A DNA stretch of 43,083 nt from Opitutia bacterium (GTDB taxonomy: Bacteria; Verrucomicrobiota; Verrucomicrobiia; Opitutales; T3Sed10-336). The position numbers and the translations under genes are program-made. Below are positions 22,067 to 30,267 of the stretch, piece by piece (position 1 is the first letter of the stretch; each line of letters starts with the position of its first letter). Where the stretch lies: NCBI GenBank assembly GCA_003566885.1, contig PXBO01000094.1:1-43083 (forward strand). Direction: 5' to 3'. The notes beneath the pieces are model-generated. The model did no database searches, had not been told where the DNA came from, and saw only the letters and a program-made list of their open reading frames with translations.

Positions 22067-23101
22067 CTACAGCAGTTCCGGTTGTGACGGATGACCGGGT
22101 TTCAGACCGATCGCTTCGTAGCCGCGGACCGTCAGCACCCGGCCTTGGGGGGTGCGTTGCAGGTAACCTTCCTGGATGAGGAAGGGCTCGTGCACTTCTT
22201 CCAGGGTTTCCGGCTCCTCTCCCGCCGCGATGGCGACGGTGGCCAGGCCGACCGGGCCGCCGTTGTAGTGGGTGGCGATGATTCGAAGGACGCGTTTGTC
22301 CATTTCATCCAGGCCGCGGGCGTCGATTTCCAGCAGCTCCAGCGCCGCCGAGGCGATGTCACGCGTGATGGCGCCATCCCCCCGTTCCTGGGCGAAGTCG
22401 CGCACGAAATTGATCAGGTTGTTGACGATCCGGGGGGTGCCGCGGGCGCGGGAGGCGACCTCCGTGGCACCGCCGGCATCGACCGCGACCTCGAGCAGAC
22501 GGCAGGTGCGATTCACGATTTTCAGGAGGTCGGTCTGATCGTAATAATCCAGGCGGGTCTGCAGGGTGAAACGGCTGCGCAAGGGGGTGGTGAGCAGGCC
22601 GCTGCGGGTCGTGGCGCCGACCAGGGTGAAGCGGGGTAGGTTGAGCCGCACGCTGCGCGCATTCGGTCCCTGGTCGATCATGATGTCGAGCCGGAAATCC
22701 TCCATGGCGGAGTAAAGGTATTCCTCCACGGTTTTCGGGATGCGATGTATCTCGTCGATAAAGAGGACGTCGCCTTCCTCCAGGTTGGTCAGCAGTCCGG
22801 CCAGGTCGCCCGGTTTTTCCACCACCGGGCCGGAAGTGATACGGACGTTTCTTTCCATTTCCGTTCCGAGGAGCAGGGCAAGGGTGGTTTTGCCCAGGCC
22901 GGGGGGGCCGCTGAAAAGGATGTGGTTGAGCGGATCCCCGCGCCGCCGCGCCGCCCCGACCATGACCTGGAGGCGTTCGATCGTTTTGCGCTGACCGGTG
23001 AATTCGGCGAAACGCGTGGGGCGAAGCACGGCTTCTTCGCTGGTGGGCGGGCCCTCCAGAGTCGTTTTGATGAAATTCGCGCCTTTTTCCGGGTCGCTCA
23101 T
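22067..23101 (-). CDS. ruvB: Holliday junction branch migration helicase RuvB
   Basis: A 344-residue AAA+ motor that drives branch migration of Holliday junctions with RuvA. Walker A is GPPGLGKTT (65-73), Walker B is DVLFIDEIHR, and the sensor and arginine-finger region is GATTRSGLLTTPLRSRF. The C-terminal winged helix contains GGPVGLATVAIAAGEE and EPFLIQEGYLQRTPQGR, both diagnostic. Start MSDPEKG is chosen by length; the frame stays open 21 codons further. ruvA and ruvC are not in the window. Confidence 0.96.
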   Translation of the reverse strand: MSDPEKGANFIKTTLEGPPTSEEAVLRPTRFAEFTGQRKTIERLQVMVGAARRRGDPLNHILFSGPPGLGKTTLALLLGTEMERNVRITSGPVVEKPGDLAGLLTNLEEGDVLFIDEIHRIPKTVEEYLYSAMEDFRLDIMIDQGPNARSVRLNLPRFTLVGATTRSGLLTTPLRSRFTLQTRLDYYDQTDLLKIVNRTCRLLEVAVDAGGATEVASRARGTPRIVNNLINFVRDFAQERGDGAITRDIASAALELLEIDARGLDEMDKRVLRIIATHYNGGPVGLATVAIAAGEEPETLEEVHEPFLIQEGYLQRTPQGRVLTVRGYEAIGLKPGHPSQPELL

Positions 23102-23186
23102 AGGCCAATCCAAACTTGTGGCATTGCCGGTTAAAGGCGATCTTCGATCACCGGAAAATCCCACGGGGGGGGAATCTGTCGTCCGT

Positions 23187-24482
23187 TCATGCCGGGTCGA
23201 GCAAACTTTCGGGAATTGCGGACTGATCCACCCTCTCGATGTCGGCGCCCAATGCCTGCAGTTTCTCCTCTATTTTTTCATAGCCGCGATCAAGGTGGTA
23301 GATGCGCTGGACCCAGGTGTCGTTGTTGGCCGCCAGACCGGCCAGGACCAGGGCGGCGCTGGCCCGCAGATCGGAAGCCATGATGGGCGCCCCGGAGAGG
23401 CGATTGCCGCCTTTGATGATGGCGTTGGCCCCGTCGATGGCGATGTCCGCTCCCATCCGCTGGAGTTCCGGCACGTGCATGAAGCGCGACGGATATATTT
23501 TTTCCGTGATGATGCTCAATCCCGGCGTGACACTCATCAGGGCGGTCATCTGTGCCTGAAGGTCGGTGGGAAATCCGGGGTGCGGGTGGGTGATCACGTC
23601 GACAGGACGCAATCGCCCGTTGGAGCGAACCCGAACCTGAGTCGGTTCCACCGTCAGCGGCAGTCCGGCCTCCTCCAGTTTATCCAGAAGGGCGGTGAGG
23701 TGACTCGCGCACATCTTTCGTACCGTCACATCGCCCTCGGTGATCGCCGCCGCCAGGAGGAGGGTGCCGGCTTCGATGCGGTCCGGGATGATAGCGTAGT
23801 CGCACCCCTGAAGGCTGTCCGCTCCGTCCACCGTCAACGAGGGGCTGCCGATTCCTTCGATACGGGCTCCCATGACCTCCAGCATTCGGCAGAGATCCAC
23901 GATCTCGGGCTCGCAGGCGGCACATTCGATTCGCGTCCGCCCGGGAGTCAGCACCGCCGCCATCAACAGGTTGGCGGTGCCCAGTACCGTGCTGCCATGC
24001 CTTCCTCCCAGAAAGACCTCGGCGCCGGCCATGCGGCTGCCGTCGATTTCGACGTACCCCTTGCTGATGTCCACCACACATCCCAGCTTGGAGAAACCTT
24101 TCAGGTGGATGTCGATCGGGCGAGGTCCGATAACACAGCCTCCCGGCAGCGAAACCGAGGAACGGCGGAGCCGTCCGAGAAGCGGACCCATCAGGCAGAC
24201 GGAGGCACGCATTTTGCGCACCAGCTCGTAGGGGGCCCGATGGGTCACGCTGCCCGCTTGAATCCGCCAGGTGTGCGGATCGAGGCGCTCCACTTGCGCG
24301 CCCAGTCGTTTCAGGAGATCCGCCATAAAGCGGATGTCGCTGAGGTCCGGTACGTTACGAATGGTGCATGGTTCGGAGGTCAGGAGCGTGGCGGCAAAAA
24401 TCGGCAGGGCGGCATTTTTCGCCCCGCTGACTTCCACCACGCCCTGCAGCCGCCTGCCGCCTCGAATACGGAGGACGTCCAT
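23187..24482 (-). CDS. murA: UDP-N-acetylglucosamine 1-carboxyvinyltransferase
   Basis: A 431-residue cytoplasmic enzyme that starts peptidoglycan precursor synthesis by adding enolpyruvate to UDP-GlcNAc. Lys22-Asn23 (GAKNAALP) and catalytic Cys116 in LPGGCVIGPRPID are present. The Cys means the fosfomycin target residue is retained. HPGFPTDLQAQ and later MASDLRASAALVLAGLAA are further family blocks. It lies 5 bases after the disordered protein gene and 85 bases before ruvB on the same strand. Confidence 0.96.
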   Translation of the reverse strand: MDVLRIRGGRRLQGVVEVSGAKNAALPIFAATLLTSEPCTIRNVPDLSDIRFMADLLKRLGAQVERLDPHTWRIQAGSVTHRAPYELVRKMRASVCLMGPLLGRLRRSSVSLPGGCVIGPRPIDIHLKGFSKLGCVVDISKGYVEIDGSRMAGAEVFLGGRHGSTVLGTANLLMAAVLTPGRTRIECAACEPEIVDLCRMLEVMGARIEGIGSPSLTVDGADSLQGCDYAIIPDRIEAGTLLLAAAITEGDVTVRKMCASHLTALLDKLEEAGLPLTVEPTQVRVRSNGRLRPVDVITHPHPGFPTDLQAQMTALMSVTPGLSIITEKIYPSRFMHVPELQRMGADIAIDGANAIIKGGNRLSGAPIMASDLRASAALVLAGLAANNDTWVQRIYHLDRGYEKIEEKLQALGADIERVDQSAIPESLLDPA

Positions 24483-24487
24483 AAGGT

Positions 24488-25648
24488 TCAGTCACCCGGC
24501 CGCCAGTCTTTGGCGGGCGTTTGTGAGGATGAGCTTTCCCACTGGAACTTCGATGAGGTCTGGTCCGAACGCTCCCGTGAGGACGAGCTGGAGGACGTCC
24601 GTTCCCGGTCCGGAGCGTCGGTGTCGGGCGGCGAACCCTCTTCCGGTTTCCCGCGGCCGCCGCCGCCCCGATTTCCACTCCGGCGGGTGCGTTTCCGTTT
24701 CGGACGCTCGCCATCGCGGTTCTCCCGGCGGGGGCCCGCCGGTTTTTCGTTCTCCGAACTTTTCCCCTTATCGGAGTCTTCCGGGTTAACGATGTTGCGA
24801 ATCCAGCTTCCAACCCGTGAAAGCAGGCCGCCGGATTTCCCGGAGCCGGCTTTGGCGGCCGGAGGTTTATTGCCTTCGGGGCGTCGAGGACGGGAACCGT
24901 CGCCGCGGCGACGGTCGCCGCGTTCTCCGCGGTTCTGGCCCCTTTGGCCGCGGCCGCGGCCGCCCCGGGATCGCTGTTCCTGCCCGCCTTCGCCGCCGCG
25001 GGCGGCTTGCGGACGGGTTTGCTCGTCCTGTCGAACCGTTTCCTCCCCCGTGGATTCCCCACTTTCGGAAGTGCGGGCGCGATTGCCCCGCCGGTTTCTT
25101 CCGCCTCGACGTCTCCGGCGGCGCGGTTTGGCTTCGCCCTCCGCCGCGCCGGAGGCGGCGTCAGCGGAATCGGTGGAGGCGGTTGACCGCTCGGCGGCCA
25201 CTGGTTCCGGTTTCTCCTCCCGCTCCGGACGTGACCCTGCTTTGGGCTCCGATTCTTTAGGCGATTCCTCAACTGGCTCCCGCTTGGGAGCCGATTTTTT
25301 CTCCGGTCGGGAGTCCGTGCTCCGGTCGCGTTCGGCAGCGGGTTTTTTTTCCGGCTGGGATTCGGGGCCTGCATCGTGTTCGGCCGCGGGCTTCTTTGCC
25401 GTGGCGGCGGGGCGGGTGGCTTTCGGAGAATCGCTCGAATCCTTTTTGGCGGCGAGCCCGGGGTAGGGCTTGCTGACGGGGACCGGGCCGATGTTGGGCC
25501 CGGCGGAAACTCCGGCTTCAGCGGCCGGGCGCCGGGGGCGGCGTCGATTGGGCGGGCGTTCCGAGGCAGACGGGGCGGTTTTCTTGGGGGTCTCAGGTGT
25601 CGGTTCCGACGGTTTGCTTTCGTTTGCTTGGTCTTTGGACTCTTCCAT
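24488..25648 (-). CDS. Disordered, RGG-rich hypothetical protein
   Basis: A 386-residue protein with almost no predicted fold. The N-terminal half is made of Pro/Lys/Ser/Glu-rich segments (for example SKPSEPTPETPKKTAPS). The middle has dense Arg-Gly boxes (GGRGRGQRGQNRGERGDRRR). One short hydrophobic patch, GGLLSRVGSWIRNIVN, could be an amphipathic helix. RGG boxes often bind RNA, but I assign no function. Downstream, murA begins 5 bases after its stop. The reading frame is likely real: it is long and placed tightly against murA, although low-complexity GC-rich DNA also gives long opposite-strand frames here. Confidence 0.6.
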   Translation of the reverse strand: MEESKDQANESKPSEPTPETPKKTAPSASERPPNRRRPRRPAAEAGVSAGPNIGPVPVSKPYPGLAAKKDSSDSPKATRPAATAKKPAAEHDAGPESQPEKKPAAERDRSTDSRPEKKSAPKREPVEESPKESEPKAGSRPEREEKPEPVAAERSTASTDSADAASGAAEGEAKPRRRRRRGGRNRRGNRARTSESGESTGEETVRQDEQTRPQAARGGEGGQEQRSRGGRGRGQRGQNRGERGDRRRGDGSRPRRPEGNKPPAAKAGSGKSGGLLSRVGSWIRNIVNPEDSDKGKSSENEKPAGPRRENRDGERPKRKRTRRSGNRGGGGRGKPEEGSPPDTDAPDRERTSSSSSSRERSDQTSSKFQWESSSSQTPAKDWRPGD

Positions 25649-25946
25649 TGTCTTGTTTATGTGTACTTTGTGTACCTATTGTGTTGCGATCGATCGGCTC
25701 GGCGGATTTCGCAATGGGAAAGGAATCCGGAGCCGGATCTCGTTTGGGCAAGGCTTCCGATGAGGTGCCGACTTCGGTTCAACCCGATTTGATTATCGGT
25801 TGAGGGCACGCGGTTTTCAGCCTTGCAATCTCCATTCCTACAAAAAACCATTTCTTGAGAAAAACAATCATTAAAATGGGGATTAGCCTTTTCGCGGCGC
25901 CGGAAGCCGTCGGCAGCGAGGTGAAGGATGCGTCCCCATTACCGCC

Positions 25947-26318
25947 ATGGACAAATTTGACGAACTATTCGATTTGCAGGAGAAGCTGAACGAGCGCATC
26001 GGGGTCTCGGTGAAGAAACTGTCGGATGAGGAACAGGCTCAATGGCTTCTGAATTACACACGGGCCATTCAACAGGAGACGGCCGAGCTGATCGATTCCG
26101 TTCCCTGGAAGTGGTGGGCGCGTTACCAGGAATTCGACAAGCAGAACGCTCGGGTGGAGATTGTCGACCTGTTCCACTTCTTGATCTCCGCGGCGCAGGT
26201 CATGGGCATGTCGGCGGACGATGTCTATCAGGCTTACCTGAAAAAGAACAAGGTGAACCACAGCCGGCAGGACGACGGGTACGCCCGGAAGGATCAGGAC
26301 GATTCCAAACACATTTGA
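25947..26318 (+). CDS. Dimeric dUTPase-like NTP pyrophosphohydrolase
   Basis: A 123-residue all-alpha enzyme of the dimeric dUTPase/MazG-like superfamily that would hydrolyse dUTP to dUMP. Metal-binding acidic pairs are Glu44/Glu47 in QQETAELIDSVPWKWW and Glu71/Asp74 in VEIVDLFHFLI. YTRAIQQE and GMSADDVYQAYLKKN are typical of the dUTPase_2 group (PF08761). No trimeric dut gene is seen nearby. It is a single gene, with a 300-base gap upstream that holds no other gene I can recognise. Confidence 0.85.
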   Translation: MDKFDELFDLQEKLNERIGVSVKKLSDEEQAQWLLNYTRAIQQETAELIDSVPWKWWARYQEFDKQNARVEIVDLFHFLISAAQVMGMSADDVYQAYLKKNKVNHSRQDDGYARKDQDDSKHI

Positions 26319-26345
26319 GCCGGCGCCGGCGACAGTGCCGCCGGC
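26319..26345. terminator. GC hairpin between convergent dUTPase and SHD1 genes
   Basis: GCCGGCG (26319-26325) and CGCCGGC (26339-26345) form a 7-base stem right after the dUTPase stop. There is no T-tract. It may slow or stop both converging messages. Confidence 0.3.
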
Positions 26346-26388
26346 GACTGATTTTCGCCCGAATCGCCGCGCGCCGCGGGTTGGCGCC

Positions 26389-28332
26389 TCAGCGCAGGGT
26401 CTGGTGTAACTCCTCCAGTCGATGTCCCGCCAGGGTGTTTTGCGGCACGTTCAACTGCCTGCGGGTTTGGCTGAAGAGAAGCCGGGCTTCGTTGGTATGG
26501 CCGTTGGCGTGCAGGTGATTGAGGAAGGGCATGGCGATTTCGTGGAGGAAGTTCGATCCGGAAATATGTCCCCGCAGTTGCGATAGGATCTGCCGGTAGG
26601 CGTTGACGAGGTCGTTGACATCGCCGCGGTCGCGGGCGTGTTCCAGAAAGCGCCGCGCGTAGTGAATGCTCAGGTCCGGACGATCCCGGCGGGTGTCCTG
26701 GCTGATTTGGAGCAGAAGATTCAGCGCCTGGGTGAATTCTTCGTGGTCCAGGTAATGGTCGGCCAGCAAGCCGCGGTAATGGGCGCGAACGTGGGGATGG
26801 TGGGTGAAGGCGTTCGCCGCCCCGCGCAGCGTGTTTTCGTAGGCTGCGGTCCGACCGTTGCCGCGATTGATCTCGGCGACGAGATCCCAGGCGTCGCGAT
26901 TGCGCCGCTCGGCATCGATGGCCCGGCGGGCCGCGGTCAAAGCGCTCGATTCACGTCCGGCCAGAAGGAATTCCCGGGCGAAGGTGCTGTGGTAACGGGA
27001 ATTCGCGTACGCCCGGGTATGGTGGAGGTGGTGTTGCTGGAAATGAAGCTCGTGGTCGTCGATAGTACGCCAGGTTTGCGGGTCGCGGGCGTTGCCGGTG
27101 CGGTAATTGTTCTGGGCGTAGCGTCCCACGTCGAGGTTCCATCCCCGGCTCGATCCCTCGAAGTACCCCATCCAGGCGTGCCGGCCGTTGTCTCCGTAGC
27201 CGGAGAAATAAATGGTAGGCAGTCCGAGCGCTTTGCCCACCTGGGTGGCGAAGTACGACTGGTCCCCGCAAATGCCCCCCACCCGGCGAATGGTCTGCAG
27301 ACGGTAATCGTCGTGGGGCCAGGGTTCCGAAAATCCCGGAAGGTGCGGCCCGTAACGTCGGTGATCGTAGCGCACGGTGGAGTAGGTCCGGCCGAATTGC
27401 GCCACACCGGGACGAATGGCCTGCTGGGCCCACAGCAATTCCTCCTCGGGAGCGATGAGGTCCACCATAAAGCGGAGCTTGCGGGCCGGCAGACGACGGG
27501 GGTCCAGGAGCAGGCGTCCGCCCCGGTGGCTGGATACGAAAAAGGCGAAGGTGTCTTGGGGCGGCATGAGGTTCGACGGCAACAGACCGCCGGGAACGCT
27601 CAGGGGCCAGCCGCCCGGGGGGGACTGATCGTGGACCACGGCGATAGCCAGGGCCAGCGATTTGTATTCTTCGAACACCTCCGGGCCGGCGCGATGGAGC
27701 ATTCCGAGAATACGCGACACCTCCTCCATGCGGTCGTAAGGGGAGATAAGATCAAAGAACTCCCGGGAGAATTCGGCGTCCCGGCAAACCGACAGCATCA
27801 ATTCCGGAGACCAGTTTTCCCCGAACGATCCCGAGTCGGGGGCGAGGTCGGCGTGGAAAGGTTTGTCCTGGAAAAGGTCGATCCACCGGTAGAGATGGTA
27901 CCAGCGCTCCAGTGAGGCGCTATGCTGGGCGCCATAGGACGTCAGCAGGCCGGCCTGCAAATGGGCGGCGAGTGGAAACCATTCCCCTTGCGCGCCGAAT
28001 CGAAGCAGGTCGCCGATTTGGGCGGCCGATGGCGGGCGGCTGAAATCGACGGGCGGCAGGCGCAGGACCCCCGGGGCGAGCGCTTTTTCGCGGTCGCTTT
28101 CCCGCAGGCGGCTGAGAGGAACCGAGTGGATTTGCCCCCCGTCTTCCAGGCGGAGGAGCGCGCTCCTTCCGTCGGTGCCGATCAATTCCGCGTTCAGGGC
28201 AACGCCGCTGGTGGCGGTCCAGGATTGGGAATGGGTGGCGGCGTCATTTCCGGATTCCGCCGGTAAGGAAGAAAGGAGAGAAACGGCAAGGAAAAACAAG
28301 ACCGCCGTGCCAAAAATTGCTGATCCGCGCAT
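26389..28332 (-). CDS. Exported SHD1 plus transglutaminase-like protein
   Basis: A 647-residue protein with a signal peptide (FGTAVLFFLAVSLLSS). Residues about 37-85 (SWTATSGVALNAELIG, GGQIHSVPLSRLRESD) match the SLA1-homology domain common in exported Verrucomicrobiota and Planctomycetes proteins. A transglutaminase-like core has a candidate triad: Cys355 (GGICGDQSYFA), His385 (NGRHAWMGYFE) and Asp401 (WNLDVGRYA). The C-terminal 200 residues are helical repeats resembling TPRs (SALTAARRAIDAERRNRDAW). It could cross-link, hydrolyse or deamidate a surface protein, but the target is unknown. It is divergently placed relative to the Rrf2-ttr-like operon. Confidence 0.75.
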   Translation of the reverse strand: MRGSAIFGTAVLFFLAVSLLSSLPAESGNDAATHSQSWTATSGVALNAELIGTDGRSALLRLEDGGQIHSVPLSRLRESDREKALAPGVLRLPPVDFSRPPSAAQIGDLLRFGAQGEWFPLAAHLQAGLLTSYGAQHSASLERWYHLYRWIDLFQDKPFHADLAPDSGSFGENWSPELMLSVCRDAEFSREFFDLISPYDRMEEVSRILGMLHRAGPEVFEEYKSLALAIAVVHDQSPPGGWPLSVPGGLLPSNLMPPQDTFAFFVSSHRGGRLLLDPRRLPARKLRFMVDLIAPEEELLWAQQAIRPGVAQFGRTYSTVRYDHRRYGPHLPGFSEPWPHDDYRLQTIRRVGGICGDQSYFATQVGKALGLPTIYFSGYGDNGRHAWMGYFEGSSRGWNLDVGRYAQNNYRTGNARDPQTWRTIDDHELHFQQHHLHHTRAYANSRYHSTFAREFLLAGRESSALTAARRAIDAERRNRDAWDLVAEINRGNGRTAAYENTLRGAANAFTHHPHVRAHYRGLLADHYLDHEEFTQALNLLLQISQDTRRDRPDLSIHYARRFLEHARDRGDVNDLVNAYRQILSQLRGHISGSNFLHEIAMPFLNHLHANGHTNEARLLFSQTRRQLNVPQNTLAGHRLEELHQTLR

Positions 28333-28483
28333 GGTACCTTCTACTTTTCGGATGTTTCAATAATGGTACGACCTCAATCCGCCTTCGGTCGACGGCACAA
28401 CAGAAAATACTATGATGGACACCGGTCGCTTATCAAGGGATTTGTGCGAATGCCGCTCGTTTAAAAGGCTCCTCGTTGAAAGT

Positions 28484-28543
28484 TCGGGATCGCTATCGAC
28501 GGAGCGAAGCGGAGATGGCGGAGCAAATCGGGATCGCTATCGA
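28484..28543 (+). repeat. 16-base direct repeat pair
   Basis: TCGGGATCGCTATCGA occurs at 28484-28499 and exactly again at 28528-28543. A partly inverted relative (CTCGATCCCGATTCCGA) follows near 28572. The pair lies within the 400-base gap between the SHD1 gene and the Rrf2 gene, where I see no coding gene. Confidence 0.6.
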
Positions 28544-28667
28544 AAAGCCTGAAAAAACACGCCTTACGGAAACCTCGATCCCGATTCCGATGGAGGGCTT
28601 AACCTGGTGCCATTCGCCTTAGTCTCAAATAATCAATCGCTTAAGGAGTATTCCCTCTCCGTCCGCG

Positions 28668-28724
28668 AAAATTCGACAAACAGGTCGATTTTATAATCGA
28701 CACAAAGGTCGAATATATAAATAG
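28668..28724 (+). promoter_or_regulatory. Promoter with tandem palindromic operator upstream of rrf2
   Basis: A perfect TATAAT lies at 28692-28697. Two inverted repeats of the form TCGAC-6 bases-GTCGA flank it: 28673-28688 and 28697-28712, with starts 24 bases apart. A canonical -35 is not obvious (TTCGAC at 28672 gives only 14 bases of spacing). The layout suits binding of two repressor dimers over the promoter, most simply by the Rrf2 protein encoded downstream. Confidence 0.6.
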
Positions 28725-28732
28725 TGCTTCCC

Positions 28733-29182
28733 ATGATCGGGCTCTCTCAGGGAGTGGGTTATGCGGTGAAGGCCTTGGCCTGCCTCAACGAGGACGGTAA
28801 GGGGCACTTTGTCCGGGAAGTGGCGGAGTGTGCCCAGGTGCCGCCGGCCTACTTGACCAAAGTGTTCAAGAAGCTCGTGGACGCCGGGATTTTGACCTCC
28901 AAGAGGGGCTGGGCGGGCGGCACGCGCCTGGCGCGCGCGCCAGGTTCGATCACACTGCTGGAAATCACCGAGGCGATCGATGGCAACGACTGGAACCGGG
29001 GCTGTCTGTTGGGCCAGGAGTTTTGCAGCGATGAGCGCGCCTGTCCCACCCATGACTTCTGGAAGGTTCAGCGGGAAGCCATCGCGGAAAAACTCCGCAA
29101 CACGACTTTGGCCGCATGCATCGAATTTGAGCGCAATCGCGGCACGCTCGGCACCTGTAAGAGCGTTTCACATCGTTCCTGA
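28733..29182 (+). CDS. Rrf2-family transcriptional regulator with Fe-S cysteines
   Basis: A 149-residue winged-helix regulator. The DNA-binding part has [32 protein letters not shown], the Rrf2 recognition helix and wing. Three cysteines (Cys91, Cys98, Cys104 in [16 protein letters not shown]) sit where IscR, NsrR and RsrR ligate an Fe-S cluster, so it may sense NO, redox state or cluster supply. ATG at 28733 is preferred over GTG at 28724 because [15 protein letters not shown] aligns with the family start. It is 14 bases from the ttrB-like gene and is probably autoregulated with it. Confidence 0.88.
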   Translation: MIGLSQGVGYAVKALACLNEDGKGHFVREVAECAQVPPAYLTKVFKKLVDAGILTSKRGWAGGTRLARAPGSITLLEITEAIDGNDWNRGCLLGQEFCSDERACPTHDFWKVQREAIAEKLRNTTLAACIEFERNRGTLGTCKSVSHRS

Positions 29183-29196
29183 AATTCACCTCAACC

Positions 29197-30213
29197 ATGG
29201 ATAATTTAACCGAAGAACCCTCGATCCCGGAACCGAAAGTAGCATATCCGGCCATGAGCGGGGCGCGGGCTTCGACGCCGGAAGCGCTTCTGAAAAGCGG
29301 GGGAGCGGAGTCATGCCGGACTCGGGATGAATCTCCTGGAGGCGATCCGGGGAGAAAGCAATTCCTGGCCGGAATCGCTGCTTTGGTGGGGCTCGGCGCC
29401 TTGTCCATGCCTTCCTTGGTGCGGGCGGGCATGGCTGCGGCGGCCGAGGATAGCGCGGACGCACCGGACGCGAGCCTGCTGAGGGATGGACCGAGGTTCG
29501 ATGAGGACGAAGCGGAGAATATTATCGTGCGGATGCAAAAGGAGTTGCAGACGGCGATGCGCAAACCCATCGAACAGCGTAAATGGGTCATGGTGATCGA
29601 CCTGCGCAAATGCACCGGCTGCGGCGCCTGCACTATCTCTTGCATTGCCGAGAACCATCTCCCTGCCGGTGTGGTTTACCGACCCGTAATGGAGGAGGAA
29701 CTGGGGACCTACCCGAATGTATCGATCCGCTCCACGCCGCGGCCCTGCATGCAGTGCGAAACGGCGCCTTGTGTTCCGGTTTGTCCGGTCCGGGCCACAT
29801 GGATCCGTCCGGACGGTATCGTCGACATGGACTACGACCAATGCATCGGCTGCCGTTATTGCATGACCGCCTGTCCCTATCATGCGCGAACCTTTGATTT
29901 CGGCTACGATTACTCGGAGGGAACGCCGGCACGACAACCTTACGAGGAGGTACCGAATTATGAATACAACAAGCGCTGGCAACAGCGCAAGGGGCGGTCG
30001 CCGGTCGGCAATGTAAGAAAGTGCCATTTTTGCTCGCACAAAATCGATGCCGGCATGCTGCCTTCATGTGTCACGACCTGTATCGGCTATGCCACTTATT
30101 TCGGGGATGCGAACGACCCCGAGAGCCTGGTCTCCGAGCTGATCAGCCGCAGCAACAAGATTCGTCTCAAGGAGGAAATGGGGACCCGTCCGCGGGTATT
30201 CTATCTCATTTGA
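29197..30213 (+). CDS. Four-cluster [4Fe-4S] ferredoxin subunit, TtrB/NrfC-like
   Basis: This 338-residue electron-transfer subunit has four Cys sets: [35 protein letters not shown] and CHFC...CVTTC. These fit four [4Fe-4S] clusters, as in TtrB, PsrB and DmsB. The N-terminus carries a long polar leader, then Arg53-Lys54 in [18 protein letters not shown]. That is a Tat-like signal with the second Arg replaced by Lys. It would pass electrons between the NrfD subunit and the molybdenum subunit. It is first in a B-C-A order that matches ttrBCA. No Shine-Dalgarno precedes the ATG. Confidence 0.85.
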   Translation: MDNLTEEPSIPEPKVAYPAMSGARASTPEALLKSGGAESCRTRDESPGGDPGRKQFLAGIAALVGLGALSMPSLVRAGMAAAAEDSADAPDASLLRDGPRFDEDEAENIIVRMQKELQTAMRKPIEQRKWVMVIDLRKCTGCGACTISCIAENHLPAGVVYRPVMEEELGTYPNVSIRSTPRPCMQCETAPCVPVCPVRATWIRPDGIVDMDYDQCIGCRYCMTACPYHARTFDFGYDYSEGTPARQPYEEVPNYEYNKRWQQRKGRSPVGNVRKCHFCSHKIDAGMLPSCVTTCIGYATYFGDANDPESLVSELISRSNKIRLKEEMGTRPRVFYLI

Positions 30214-30267
30214 TGACCGGGAATCACCACTTTTGAGCATTGCATAATCCTTGAAGCCACATTCGCC

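Noticed and set aside
22998-25466. An 822-codon plus-strand open frame across murA and the RGG-rich gene
   Set aside because: It runs antisense to murA, which has all catalytic residues. The end is low-complexity Arg/Pro/Ser translation, the mirror of the RGG region.
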